Assembly: GCF_022870865.1 (NCBI RefSeq)
Contig: NZ_CP091508.1
Location: 1,488,001 to 1,552,000, forward strand
Direction of reading: 5' to 3'
Length of the DNA stretch: 64,000 nucleotides
Source: Uruburuella testudinis
GTDB lineage: Bacteria; Pseudomonadota; Gammaproteobacteria; Burkholderiales; Neisseriaceae
Under the pieces are notes generated by a model. It was not told the origin of the DNA. It searched no databases and saw only the letters and a list, made by a program, of their open reading frames with translations. The position numbers and the translations under genes were made by a program. Position 1 is the stretch's first letter. Each line of letters opens with the position of its first letter. Of this stretch, positions 26,993 to 35,187 are shown one piece after another.

Positions 26993-27024
26993 AGGCCGTC
27001 TGAAAAAAGTGGTTCAGACGGCCT
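26993..27024. terminator. Uptake-sequence hairpin downstream of upp
   Basis: AGGCCGTCTGAA and TTCAGACGGCCT with an 8-base loop. It lies 10 bp past the upp stop on the minus strand. Confidence 0.8.
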
Positions 27025-27034
27025 TTAGATGCAA

Positions 27035-27661
27035 TCAGCGGGTGCCGAAAATTTTGTCGCCCGCATCGCCCAAGCCGGGGATGATGTAGCCGTGTGCATC
27101 AAGGTGGCTGTCGAGCGCGGCGGTGTAGATGGTCACATCGGGGTGGGCGTTGTTAACGGCTTTTACGCCTTCGGGCGCGGCTACGAGCACCAGCACTTTG
27201 ATGTTTTGGCAGCCTTTGCTTTTGAGCAGGTCGATGGTGGCGTTAACCGAGCCGCCGGTGGCCAGCATGGGGTCGAGAATGAGGGCGGGGCGCTGGTTCA
27301 TGCTGTCGACCAGTTTTTCAAAATAGGATACCGGTTGCAGGGTTTCTTCATCGCGTTGCAGGCCGACCACGCTGATTTTGGCGGTGGGAATCAAATCGAG
27401 CACGCCGTCGAGCATGCCCAGGCCGGCGCGTAAAATCGGCACCACGGTAAGGGTTTTGCCTTTGATGCGTTGGCCTTCGATGTCGCCGCACCAGCCGTCG
27501 AGAATGTAGTTTTCGGTTTCAAAATCGCGGCTGGCTTCATAAGCCATCAGGCGTGCCAGCTCTTTGGTGAGGGTGCGGAATTTGTAGGTGCTGCATTCGG
27601 CTTCGCGCATCAGAGTGAGTTTGTGTTTGACCAGCGGGTGTTCGATAATGGTGATATTCAT
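27035..27661 (-). CDS. upp: Uracil phosphoribosyltransferase
   Basis: A 208-residue enzyme of pyrimidine salvage that joins uracil and PRPP to give UMP. The length is typical. Landmarks are [13 protein letters not shown] near the N-terminus, [19 protein letters not shown], the PRPP-binding loop region [20 protein letters not shown] near residue 130, and the uracil-binding C-terminus [16 protein letters not shown]. It forms a single gene ended by an uptake-sequence terminator. Confidence 0.97.
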   Translation of the reverse strand: MNITIIEHPLVKHKLTLMREAECSTYKFRTLTKELARLMAYEASRDFETENYILDGWCGDIEGQRIKGKTLTVVPILRAGLGMLDGVLDLIPTAKISVVGLQRDEETLQPVSYFEKLVDSMNQRPALILDPMLATGGSVNATIDLLKSKGCQNIKVLVLVAAPEGVKAVNNAHPDVTIYTAALDSHLDAHGYIIPGLGDAGDKIFGTR

Positions 27662-27771
27662 GATGAGTGCTTTCGGTGGGGCGCGTGTTTCAGACGGCCG
27701 GTATGATTGAATCCGGCGTTATTATAAAGGTTTTGACGGCGGCTTGTGAATGCTTTCAGACGGCCATATAC

Positions 27772-27802
27772 AAAAAACCCTGCATCGGGCAGGGTTTTTT
27801 TT
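27772..27802. terminator. Rho-independent terminator downstream of grxD
   Basis: AAAAACCCTGC-ATCGG-GCAGGGTTTTT: a GC stem with A-run on one side and T-run on the other, so it works on both strands. It begins 11 bp past the grxD stop. Confidence 0.9.
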
Positions 27803-27813
27803 AGGTGTTGCGC

Positions 27814-28122
27814 TCAGGCTTTCAGGGCGTCTTGCAGTTCGCCTGCTTCATACATTTCCATCAGAATGTCGGAGCCGCCGATAAATTCGCCGTTTACATA
27901 AAGCTGCGGAATGGTCGGCCAGTCGCTGTATTCTTTGATGCCTTGGCGCACTTCGTCGTTTTCCAATACGTTAACGGTTACAAAATCTTCACAGCCGGCC
28001 GCTTGCAGCAGCTGCACGGCGCGTGATGAAAAACCGCACTGCGGAAACTGTTTGGTGCCTTTCATAAACAATACCACGCGGTGGGTGGTAACCACTTCTT
28101 TGATTTGCTCTTGAATGCTCAT
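27814..28122 (-). CDS. grxD: Monothiol glutaredoxin, Grx4 type
   Basis: A 102-residue monothiol glutaredoxin with the signature CGFS active site ([16 protein letters not shown] near residue 30), plus [19 protein letters not shown] that binds glutathione. Proteins of this type carry or deliver [2Fe-2S] clusters. The start at 28122 ([11 protein letters not shown]) has AAAGGATC upstream. The frame is open further upstream, but that part overlaps the repeat at 28204-28370. Confidence 0.95.
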   Translation of the reverse strand: MSIQEQIKEVVTTHRVVLFMKGTKQFPQCGFSSRAVQLLQAAGCEDFVTVNVLENDEVRQGIKEYSDWPTIPQLYVNGEFIGGSDILMEMYEAGELQDALKA

Positions 28123-28203
28123 GTGTTGATCCTTTAATGATATCGGGTTCGGTTCGGGAAGTAATATAAGGCTGTTTGAGGGCAGATGCAATAGTTCGGA
28201 AAG

Positions 28204-28370
28204 CCTAGGGTGTCCTGACAATTCATATATCATCATCTTTTTTGTGCTAAAAGCACATCTGCTGCGTTAAAAAGCCTCGCAAGATGTCCAATCTTGCTGT
28301 GTTTTTTGCCTTGCATCTGCATTTCCAGGAACAAAAATCCCCTCATAAACGACACATCAGGAAACCCTAG
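28204..28370. repeat. Palindromic intergenic repeat, family 2, long copy
   Basis: A 167-bp element with inverted ends CTAGGGTGTCCTGA and TCAGGAAACCCTAG. Inside are AAAGCACATCTGCTGCGTTA, AAAAGCCTCGCAAGATGTCC, a complementary GCAAGATGTCCAATCTTGC hairpin, TTGCATCTGCATTTCC and CCCCTCATAAACGAC. A near twin is at 58597-58763. Its right terminal repeat supplies the TAG stop codon of the rsmB-like gene. Confidence 0.82.
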
Positions 28371-29629
28371 CCTTGTTTTTCAAACACGGCGGCGAAAAAA
28401 CCGTCGGTTTGATGTTGTGCCACATTCATTTGCAGGTAGTGGCCGGTGTTGAGGGGCACTTTGGCGGCGGAGAGCAATTCGGCGCAATCCAGCTGCACCC
28501 AGCCGGGGTGGTTGGCCAGAAAACGTTCGGCCTGCTGCTCGTTTTCCTGCGGCAGGATGCTGCATGTGGCATATACCAGACGGCCGCCGTTTTTAACCAG
28601 CTTGGCCGCTTCGGCCAGAATGCTTGCCTGCTGTTGTTGCAGGGCGGCGAGGGTGGCGGGCGATTGGCGGTATTTCAAATCGGGATTGCGGCGCAGGGTG
28701 CCGAGGCCGGAGCAGGGCGCGTCGACCAATACGCGGTCGGCTTTGCCGTGCAGACGGGCGATGCGGCTGTCGTGCTCGTTGTCGATGCGTTGCGGATGAA
28801 TGGTGGTAACACCGGCGCGGGTCATGCGCGGTTTGAGGTTGGCCAGGCGTTTTTCTGCAATGTCAAACGCGTAGATGCGGCCTTTGTTGGCCATCATGGC
28901 GGCCACGGCGAGGGTTTTGCCGCCGGCGCCGGCACAAAAGTCGACCACGATTTCGCCGCGCTTGGCGCCCAGCAGCAAGGCCAGCAGCTGGCTGCCTTCG
29001 TCTTGCACTTCGAGGGTGCCGTCGAGAAACAGCGGGTGTTTGTTGAGCGCGATTTTGTCTTGAAAACGGATGCCCCACGGTGAATAGGGCGTGGCTTCGG
29101 CAGCCAGGCCTTCGGCGTGTAATTGCGCCAGCACTTTGTCGCGTTTGCCGTTGAGGGTGTTAACGCGCACATCAAGCGGGGCGGGGCGGTTGACGCTGCG
29201 GCCGAAGGCGAGAATATCGCTTTCGCTTTGTTGCGCGGCGGTTAATGTGTCGATCAACCATTGCGGCAGCTCGGCGGCGGTGTTGAGGCCGTCTGAAAAC
29301 TCGCTTTTGCGGGCTTTGAGCTGGCTGAGAAAGGTTTTGTCTTCCTCTTCGAGCAGCGCTTCAATGCGGCTGATGTTGACGCTGCGGCCGAGCACCAGCG
29401 CGGCCAGCGCGGCTTTTTTTGCTTGCACGTGCGGGCGGCGCAGGGCGGCGGCGATTTTTTGATAATGGCGCAGGGCGGCGAAAGCGGTTTCGGCGATTTC
29501 GTGGCGGTCTTGGCGGCCGAGCTTGCTGTGCGCGCGGAAATAGGCAGAGAGTACGGCATCGGCAGGCTGTTTGAAAGTCAGCATGTCGGCCAATACGGCG
29601 GTGGTGTGTTCGAGCTGGTTGGGGGTCAT
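28367..29629 (-). CDS. RsmB/NOP-family rRNA cytosine-C5 methyltransferase
   Basis: A 420-residue class I methyltransferase of the RsmB/Sun (Nol1/Nop2) family. Residues ~1-150 are helical, ~180-420 form the SAM-dependent domain: VVDFCAGAGGKTLAVAA (SAM binding), VLVDAPCSGLGTLRRNPDL (first catalytic-region cysteine) and VYATCSILPQENEQQ (second cysteine). It probably methylates 16S rRNA, likely C967 as RsmB does, although the N-terminal NusB-like part is not clear-cut. The start at 29629 is MTPNQLEHTT. The stop TAG lies within the terminal repeat of a family 2 element, suggesting the original C-terminus was cut or extended by it. Confidence 0.88.
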   Translation of the reverse strand: MTPNQLEHTTAVLADMLTFKQPADAVLSAYFRAHSKLGRQDRHEIAETAFAALRHYQKIAAALRRPHVQAKKAALAALVLGRSVNISRIEALLEEEDKTFLSQLKARKSEFSDGLNTAAELPQWLIDTLTAAQQSESDILAFGRSVNRPAPLDVRVNTLNGKRDKVLAQLHAEGLAAEATPYSPWGIRFQDKIALNKHPLFLDGTLEVQDEGSQLLALLLGAKRGEIVVDFCAGAGGKTLAVAAMMANKGRIYAFDIAEKRLANLKPRMTRAGVTTIHPQRIDNEHDSRIARLHGKADRVLVDAPCSGLGTLRRNPDLKYRQSPATLAALQQQQASILAEAAKLVKNGGRLVYATCSILPQENEQQAERFLANHPGWVQLDCAELLSAAKVPLNTGHYLQMNVAQHQTDGFFAAVFEKQG

Positions 29630-29742
29630 AATCAATATGTCGGGTGGAATTGCCGCCATTATACGCGATATTGGGGCGGTAAAGATTTTATACCCGTTTA
29701 AAACAGGCTGCCCGGCGGCGTTGCGCTTTGCCGGACTTTGGG

Positions 29743-29848
29743 CTTAGGGTGTCCTGATGTGTCGTTTATGAGGGGATTTTTTTTGCCTTGCATCTGCACT
29801 TTTATCGCAAAAAATCTGAATAATTCTGAATTGTCAGGACACCCTAGG
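29743..29848. repeat. Palindromic intergenic repeat, family 2
   Basis: Ends TTAGGGTGTCCTGATG and AATTGTCAGGACACCCTAGG are inverted repeats. The inside has GTCGTTTATGAGGGGATTTT and TTGCCTTGCATCTGCA as in the other members but in the opposite orientation. It is 106 bp long, the same size as the intact family 1 element. Confidence 0.8.
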
Positions 29849-29907
29849 TTATTTTGTGGACGGGCATTGCCTCATTATTGGGTGGTTTTGATGACTGGGC
29901 AACCGAC

Positions 29908-29945
29908 AGGCCGTCTGAAAACTTTATTCAGACGGCCTGTTGGTT
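29908..29945. terminator. Uptake-sequence hairpin downstream of the DUF3108 gene
   Basis: AGGCCGTCTGAA and TTCAGACGGCCT with a 7-base loop and GTTGGTTT after it. It lies ~20 bp past the DUF3108 stop. Confidence 0.8.
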
Positions 29946-29963
29946 TGAACGCTGTATCTTCGG

Positions 29964-30635
29964 TCAGGGTTTGACGGTTTGACCGTTGATTTTCACGCTG
30001 GTGAGTTTTAAATCGTAGTTTTTGCCGTCGTCGCTGTAGCTGATTTGGGCGGGAATGTTGCCGAAAGCCGGGGCGAAGGCATAGGTAACGGTGTCGCCGC
30101 CGCGGCGGACGCGGTATTGGTTGACGGCGGTGCGGCCGCCGGCCACGCTGACTTGGCTGCTGCCGATGCGTTGGAGGGCGCCGACGTTATACAGCTTTTT
30201 GCCGTTGGTGATTTTCAGGCCGCCGGGCAGTTTGGCATCGTTGGCAGCCAATTGCCAGGCGAGGGTAAATAAATCCATGGTGGGGCCGGATACGTTTTCG
30301 GTTGTTTGAGCGCCGGTGCGGCCGTAGGTGACTTTGCCGCCGCTGAATTTGGCTTCGGCATAGGTTTTGCCGCCGCGGATGTCTTTATAATAAGTGGGGC
30401 GCAGGCTGTTGCCGGAAATGGTGCCGCCCGATTCAAAGCGAATGCGGTAAAGCGGCACTTTGATGTTGGAGACGATTTTGTAGCTGTTGCCGCTGCGGGT
30501 GAAGGTCATGGTGGCGGGAATGCCGTAGCTGCCCGAATATTGCAGCTCGGCCGATTGCGGCAAGTCGGCGGCGAATGCGGGGGCGGCCGCTAAGGCTGCG
30601 GCGGCGAGGATGGTGTGCAAAATGGTTTTTTTCAT
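29964..30635 (-). CDS. Exported DUF3108-type protein
   Basis: A 223-residue protein with a clean Sec signal peptide (MKKTILHTILAAAALAAAPA, then FAAD; cleavage near residue 22). The mature part is rich in beta-strands: ELQYSGSYGIPATMTFTRSG, YRIRFESGGTISGNSLRPTY and DTVTYAFAPAFGNIPAQISY, the DUF3108 pattern of periplasmic proteins. Function unknown. The start at 30635 is preferred to the ATG at 30638 because AAAGGAAAATG gives the better distance. It starts 37 bp after the purN stop on the same strand, so it is probably in an operon with purN. Confidence 0.82.
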   Translation of the reverse strand: MKKTILHTILAAAALAAAPAFAADLPQSAELQYSGSYGIPATMTFTRSGNSYKIVSNIKVPLYRIRFESGGTISGNSLRPTYYKDIRGGKTYAEAKFSGGKVTYGRTGAQTTENVSGPTMDLFTLAWQLAANDAKLPGGLKITNGKKLYNVGALQRIGSSQVSVAGGRTAVNQYRVRRGGDTVTYAFAPAFGNIPAQISYSDDGKNYDLKLTSVKINGQTVKP

Positions 30636-30672
30636 CATTTTCCTTTCTTTGTCCGGTTTATCTTTGCCGGGT

Positions 30673-31305
30673 TTAGGCGAGCAGTTCGGATGTGCCGGCG
30701 CGGTGTTCGGCATTGATAACGCGGTTGCCTTTGATTTTCAGACGGCCTGCTACAAAATCAGCCACGGCGCGGGGAAATAATTGGTGTTCCACTTTCAATA
30801 CCCGCGCGGCAACATCATCGGCGCTGTCGTTATCCGCTACCGGCACTGCGCCTTGGGCGATGATGGGCCCGCAGTCAAGCTCGGGGGTAACAAAATGGAT
30901 GGTGCAGCCGGCAATGCGGCAGCCTGCTTCGATGGCGCGTTCGTGGGTGTGCAGTCCGGTAAAGGCGGGCAGCAGCGAGGGGTGGATGTTGATCAGGCGG
31001 CCTTGGTAATGGCGGCAGAATTCGAGGGTGAGAATGCGCATAAAGCCGGCCAATACCACCAAATCGGGCTGGTAGGCATCGATTTTCTGCATCATGGCTT
31101 GGTCGAAAGCGGTGCGGTCGGCAAAATGGCGATGGTCGAGCGCATCGGTGGCAATGCCGCGCTCAGCCGCCCAGGCCAGGCCTGCGGCTTCGGTGCGGTT
31201 GCTTAATACTGCGGCGATACGCGCGCCGGGAATGTCGGTTTCAACAATGGCCTGCATATTGCTGCCGCGGCCGGAAATCAGAATAACGATGTTTTGGGTG
31301 TGCAT
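30673..31305 (-). CDS. purN: Phosphoribosylglycinamide formyltransferase
   Basis: A 210-residue enzyme that transfers a formyl group from 10-formyltetrahydrofolate to GAR, the third step of purine synthesis. Landmarks are VILISGRGSNMQAIV at the start (phosphate loop), LAGFMRIL, INIHPSLLPAFTGLHTHERA (with the catalytic N-x-H) and HFVTPELDCGPIIAQGAVPV (with the catalytic aspartate). The length is normal. The DUF3108 gene follows on the same strand. Confidence 0.96.
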   Translation of the reverse strand: MHTQNIVILISGRGSNMQAIVETDIPGARIAAVLSNRTEAAGLAWAAERGIATDALDHRHFADRTAFDQAMMQKIDAYQPDLVVLAGFMRILTLEFCRHYQGRLINIHPSLLPAFTGLHTHERAIEAGCRIAGCTIHFVTPELDCGPIIAQGAVPVADNDSADDVAARVLKVEHQLFPRAVADFVAGRLKIKGNRVINAEHRAGTSELLA

Positions 31306-31497
31306 GCAAAAGTCTCTGGCGTTTTCATGGGTTTCCGCCCCGTTATCGTGCAGCCGGTTGTGGTGCCGGCGCCGGTATCGGCGGCTTGCGGAAATGTTTT
31401 AATAAAATAAACGGCAAAATGTGCTGAAACAAGCAAATTAGCTTAATTTAACCGCGTTTTAAATGATTTGCAGGCTTTATTGTAACCAAATTCAGTA

Positions 31498-31529
31498 AGG
31501 CCGTCTGAAACAATTGTTCAGACGGCCTG
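31498..31529. terminator. Uptake-sequence hairpin downstream of argO
   Basis: AGGCCGTCTGAA and TTCAGACGGCCT with a CAATTG-centred 8-base loop, about 35 bp past the argO stop. Confidence 0.8.
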
Positions 31530-31564
31530 ATGCCGTTTAAAAATAAGTCCAACGGAATGCGGGA

Positions 31565-32197
31565 TCAGGCCGGAAAGAGTGTCAGCCACGCCGATTTGAG
31601 CAGGCCGTAAGCGAGGTAAAACATCATCACTGCAATCAGTCCGTCTAAAATCTGCCACACCCGCTCACGGCTGAATAAGGGCAGCAACAGTCGCGAGCCG
31701 TAGCCGATACCGGCAAACCAAATGCCCGAAGCCATAATCGCGCCGATAAAAAAACTGATTTTGCCGGCCTGCCCGAAACGGGCGGCGCTGCCGCCGATGA
31801 GCATGACGGTATCAACATAAACATGCGGGTTCAGCAGGGTAAGCGCCAGCGTGGTTGCAGCGGTTTTGTAGGCAGAAACCGGTGTGGCGGCTGCGGCGGA
31901 TACGTTCATGTGACCGCCGCCGCGCCAGGCGCGCTTAAGGCTGAGCATGCCGTAAACCAGCAGAAAAACGCCGCCGGCCAGCGAGAGCCATGCCGCGGCG
32001 CGGGTGTTGTCGGAGAGCAGCAGCGCCACGCCGAAAATGCCGCAGCCCATCAGCACCACATCGCACAGCCAGCACAGCAGCACCACAATGCCGGTATTTT
32101 GTTTTAATAAGCCCTGTTTCAATACAAAAGCATTTTGGGCGCCGATGGCAATAATCAGGCTGCCTGAAATCATCAGGCCGTTAAAAAAAGCATTCAT
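31565..32197 (-). CDS. argO: LysE/ArgO-type amino acid exporter
   Basis: A 210-residue inner-membrane exporter with about six hydrophobic helices. The family's opening GSLIIAIGAQNAFVLKQGLL is present, and the central LTLLNPHVYVDTVMLIGG matches the NPH-x-Y-x-D motif of LysE/ArgO. It exports basic amino acids such as arginine or lysine. It is divergent from an ArgP-like LysR regulator 152 bp away, the standard arrangement for lysE/lysG and argO/argP pairs. Confidence 0.88.
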   Translation of the reverse strand: MNAFFNGLMISGSLIIAIGAQNAFVLKQGLLKQNTGIVVLLCWLCDVVLMGCGIFGVALLLSDNTRAAAWLSLAGGVFLLVYGMLSLKRAWRGGGHMNVSAAAATPVSAYKTAATTLALTLLNPHVYVDTVMLIGGSAARFGQAGKISFFIGAIMASGIWFAGIGYGSRLLLPLFSRERVWQILDGLIAVMMFYLAYGLLKSAWLTLFPA

Positions 32198-32349
32198 GAT
32201 AAAATCCTGGTTGGGGTGAAACGGCACTGCCTGCTCCGGCAGCGCCGTATTTCATGTGTGTATGGCGCACATTATCGGCGCCCGGCCGGTGTTGTGCCAG
32301 CAGATGAAGTTTTTTTCAGGCCGTCTGAAAAATATTCAGGAAACAGTGA

Positions 32350-33246
32350 ATGAATTGGGATTTCAAACAATGGTCGGCGCTGGCCGCGGCGGCCGACTGC
32401 GGCAGCTTCGAACAGGCGGCGGTGCAGCTTAATATCACGGCCTCGGCGGTGTCCAAACGCATTCGCGATTTGGAAGAAACGGCAGGCGCACTGCTGATAA
32501 CACGGGCGCGGCCGTGCCGTCCGACGGCGCAAGGGCAGCAGCTGCTGCGTTATTGGCGCCAGGTGGTGAGCTTGCAGCAGGCGCTGGCGCATGAGCTGCA
32601 ACAACGGCCGCCGGTGCTTTCGTTGGCGGCCAATCATGATTCGCTCGATACCTGGCTGCTGCCGGTGTTGGCTGAAGCTGCGGCCGACGGCGGGTTGCTG
32701 CTGGATATTCAGGTCGAAGATCAAGACCATACCCGCGCATTGCTGGCCGAAGGGCGGGTGATGGCGGCGGTGAGCAGCGAAGCCGAAACTCTGCGCGGCT
32801 GCGAGGTGCATGCTTTGGGCGGGTTGCGCTACCGCCTGATGGCTGCCCCGGCTTTTGCTGCCCGTTATTTTTCAGACGGCCTCACCCCGGCAGCTTTGCG
32901 GCGCGCGCCTTTGCTGGTGTTTAACCGTAAAGACGATTTGCAGGCTGATTTTCTGCGCCGGCATTTGCAGGCCGATGCGGCCATGTGTCCGACTCATTAT
33001 GTGCCTTCTTCACACGCTTTTCTTCAGGCCGTGCGCATGGGGCTGGGTTATGGGATGTTGTTTGAACAGCAGCTGCAAAGCGAGCAGATAAAGGCCGGCG
33101 AGCTGCTGGATCTGTGCCCGCAATATTTTATAGATGTGCCCTTGTTTTGGCATTGCTGGCAGGCGCAGCCGCCCAAGCTGCAAAGTTTGCGCAAAGCAGT
33201 GCAGCGCTCGGCGGCGGTGCATCTGACGGCTGTGCAGAGCGGCTGA
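32350..33246 (+). CDS. argP: ArgP/LysG-type LysR regulator
   Basis: A 298-residue LysR regulator. Residues 1-65 contain the HTH (FEQAAVQLNITASAVSKRIR then DLEETAGALLITRARPCRPT), typical of the ArgP/IciA subgroup, with PVLSLAANHDSLDTWLLPVL starting the effector domain. It is divergent from argO, which it probably activates in response to arginine or lysine. The intergenic 32198-32349 holds an uptake sequence at 32320-32331 and a GCGCC/GGCGC pair around 32242-32282 but no obvious perfect operator. A terminator follows at 33301-33331. Confidence 0.87.
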   Translation: MNWDFKQWSALAAAADCGSFEQAAVQLNITASAVSKRIRDLEETAGALLITRARPCRPTAQGQQLLRYWRQVVSLQQALAHELQQRPPVLSLAANHDSLDTWLLPVLAEAAADGGLLLDIQVEDQDHTRALLAEGRVMAAVSSEAETLRGCEVHALGGLRYRLMAAPAFAARYFSDGLTPAALRRAPLLVFNRKDDLQADFLRRHLQADAAMCPTHYVPSSHAFLQAVRMGLGYGMLFEQQLQSEQIKAGELLDLCPQYFIDVPLFWHCWQAQPPKLQSLRKAVQRSAAVHLTAVQSG

Positions 33247-33300
33247 TGCTGTTGAGGCGCGGTGTTTGGAGCATTGGCGCGGCAAATATCAAACTTGTGA

Positions 33301-33331
33301 AAAAGCCGCCTCAAACGGGCGGCTTGCTTTT
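33301..33331 (+). terminator. Rho-independent terminator after argP
   Basis: AAAAGCCGCC-TCAAAC-GGGCGGCTT with TGCTTTT after it, 55 bp past the argP stop. Confidence 0.8.
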
Positions 33332-33351
33332 GAAATTTTTAAACTTTCAGT

Positions 33352-33420
33352 CTAAGGGTGTTCTGATGTCGTTTATGAGGGCAAAATACACCCGCAAATC
33401 GAATGACCAGGAACTCCTAA
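33352..33420. repeat. Shortened family 2 repeat
   Basis: TCTAAGGGTGTTCTGATGTC, TTTATGAGGGCAAAATACAC, then ATCGAATGACCAGGAACTCC and TAA. It is a 69-bp deletion derivative of the family 2 element, ending one base before the grcA stop codon. Confidence 0.65.
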
Positions 33421-33421
33421 G

Positions 33422-33808
33422 TTACAGGCTGTCGGTAAAGGTGCGGGTAATCACATCGCGCTGTTGTTCGGGCGTGAGTGAATTGAAGCGCACGGCATAG
33501 CCGGATACGCGGATGGTGAGCTGCGGGTATTTGTCGGGATTGACAATGGCTTCTTCCAGCGTTTCACGGGTCAGCACATTCACATTCAGGTGCTGGCCGC
33601 CTTCCACTTTCGGGCGGGCGTTAATATCGAGCGGAATTTCTTTAAAAGACACATCGCCCAATGCGGCGAGGGCGAGCACGTCGTCTTCTTTGAATTCGCC
33701 GCCTTTGGCGCACAGGCAGCGCACTTCTTGGGTTTCATCATCAAGCAGCCAAAACGAATGCAGCAAATCGGCGTTGGCGGTTTCGGTGATTTGAATACCT
33801 TTAATCAT
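33422..33808 (-). CDS. grcA: Autonomous glycyl radical cofactor
   Basis: A 128-residue protein resembling the C-terminal end of pyruvate formate-lyase (YfiD/GrcA). The glycyl-radical loop is visible as [20 protein letters not shown] near residue 100; Gly in VSGYAV is the radical site. GrcA replaces a damaged glycyl domain of pyruvate formate-lyase under oxygen exposure. Here it is the last expressed unit before the repeats and has a classic FNR-type promoter directly upstream (33860-33900), consistent with oxygen-limited expression. Confidence 0.93.
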   Translation of the reverse strand: MIKGIQITETANADLLHSFWLLDDETQEVRCLCAKGGEFKEDDVLALAALGDVSFKEIPLDINARPKVEGGQHLNVNVLTRETLEEAIVNPDKYPQLTIRVSGYAVRFNSLTPEQQRDVITRTFTDSL

Positions 33809-33859
33809 CTTTCTCTTTCCTTTCTATGGCTTATACAAAAAAATCATCAGTTGTATGAA

Positions 33860-33900
33860 ATTGTATACCCGGCGGATGAATCGTGTTTGATGTAAATCAA
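33860..33900 (-). promoter_or_regulatory. FNR-dependent promoter of grcA
   Basis: A perfect FNR box TTGAT-GTAA-ATCAA occupies 33887-33900. On the minus strand a -10 hexamer TACAAT lies at 33860-33865. The box centre (33893.5) falls about 41 bp from the predicted start of transcription near 33853, the class II activator position. No other -35 is needed or visible. Confidence 0.85.
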
Positions 33901-33950
33901 ATTACGAAAGCCTACAGCGCGGAAATGAAGGTTGGGTATCAGGCCGGCGG

Positions 33951-34161
33951 ATTCGTATTTCAAGTGCAACAACCGCAGATTTCGTTTTCAGCATCAATAG
34001 TTATGTGCTGTTACAGTGGCATTATCAAGAACAAGCGGCTTCGCCGTGCCTGTCGGCATTCTTGACAATGCCACTGTAACAGCAACCTGGTCTTCATGCT
34101 GAAAACAAGGAAACATAAGCCTTAGCTCGCATAATGTAAGCGCTGCACTTGAAATGCGAAT
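33951..34161. repeat. Large imperfect palindrome with terminal inverted repeats
   Basis: A 211-bp element. The outer 18 bases (ATTCGTATTTCAAGTGCA at 33951-33968, TGCACTTGAAATGCGAAT at 34144-34161) match as inverted repeats at 17 of 18 positions. Nested inside are GTTTTCAGCAT/ATGCTGAAAAC, and near the centre a 25-bp inverted pair (34007-34031 against 34059-34083) with two mismatches at most. It contains no gene and looks like a non-autonomous mobile element (MITE). I do not recognise the parent insertion sequence. Confidence 0.72.
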
Positions 34162-34388
34162 GTAAGGCCGTCTGAAAAAGCGGGCGGAGAGGGCGGAGAA
34201 ATATCTGCAAGGGCCGGCGCCGCGATTACCATGTTGCCGAAAGAGTGCCTGATTTGCGCTAAATCAAAATGCTTGTATGATGAAGATGCTGTTTTGATAA
34301 TATCAAATCAAATTGTATGGAATATAAAATTTATTCTTGAATATCAAGAATGTTATATTTCAATTTGATATAAATGTTTGGAGGGTTC

Positions 34389-35141
34389 ATGCAAAACCGT
34401 ATTTTGTTGGGCATGCTGGCTGCCGCTTGGTGTGCCGCTGCTGCTGCGGCTCCTCATGCTGCGCAACATTGGTCTTATCAAGGCAACGAAAGCCCGGCGC
34501 ATTGGGGCGGGCTTTCTGAAGCCTATGCACTTTGCCGCAGCGGTAAAAACCAGTCGCCGGTCGATTTGGCCAAGGCCTTGCACAGCAGCGTGGATACAGT
34601 GGCGTTTGGTTATCTGCCGCAGCGCTACGAAGTGGAAAACAACGGCCACACGGTTGAGGCCAAGCCGCAAGGCCGGGAGCAGACGCTGGCTATCGGCGGC
34701 AAGCAGTTTGTATTGAAACAATTTCATTTCCATACACCGAGCGAACACACTTTTAAAGGCCGCCATTTTCCGATGGAGGCGCATTTTGTACATCAAACTG
34801 CCGATGGCGAGTTGGCGGTGGTGGCGGTAATGTTTGAAGAAGGGCGGGCCAATCCTGCGCTTGCCCCTTTGTTGGCTGACAAGCTCAAACCGGGTCAATC
34901 GGCGGATTTAGCGCAAGCTTTGGATATTATGCCGTTGTTTCCGGCCAACCGCGCCCATTTCCGCCTAAACGGCTCGCTAACCACGCCGCCGTGCAGCGAA
35001 GGGGTTTATTGGGTGGTGATGGAAACGCCGGTAAGCGCCGCCAAGGCGCAAATCGCCGCCATGCACGATATCATCGGCTATGCCAACAACCGCCCGTTGC
35101 AGCCTTTGAATGCGCGTGTGGTGGTGGAAGAGGCGGAATAA
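34389..35141 (+). CDS. Periplasmic alpha-carbonic anhydrase
   Basis: A 250-residue enzyme that hydrates CO2 to bicarbonate. The first ~24 residues are a Sec signal peptide (MQNRILLGMLAAAWCAAAAA), so it acts in the periplasm. The alpha-class zinc site is visible: QFHFHTPSEH supplies two of the histidines and EAHFVHQ the third. Other landmarks are GKNQSPVDL near residue 58 and GSLTTPPCSEGVYWVV near 195. The length is normal for the bacterial family. The start at 34389 has GGAGGG 4-9 bp upstream. No neighbour suggests an operon. Confidence 0.95.
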   Translation: MQNRILLGMLAAAWCAAAAAAPHAAQHWSYQGNESPAHWGGLSEAYALCRSGKNQSPVDLAKALHSSVDTVAFGYLPQRYEVENNGHTVEAKPQGREQTLAIGGKQFVLKQFHFHTPSEHTFKGRHFPMEAHFVHQTADGELAVVAVMFEEGRANPALAPLLADKLKPGQSADLAQALDIMPLFPANRAHFRLNGSLTTPPCSEGVYWVVMETPVSAAKAQIAAMHDIIGYANNRPLQPLNARVVVEEAE

Positions 35142-35187
35142 CGGCAGGATAACGTTGAGCATTCGGTTGACGGGTATTTTGCCTCTG

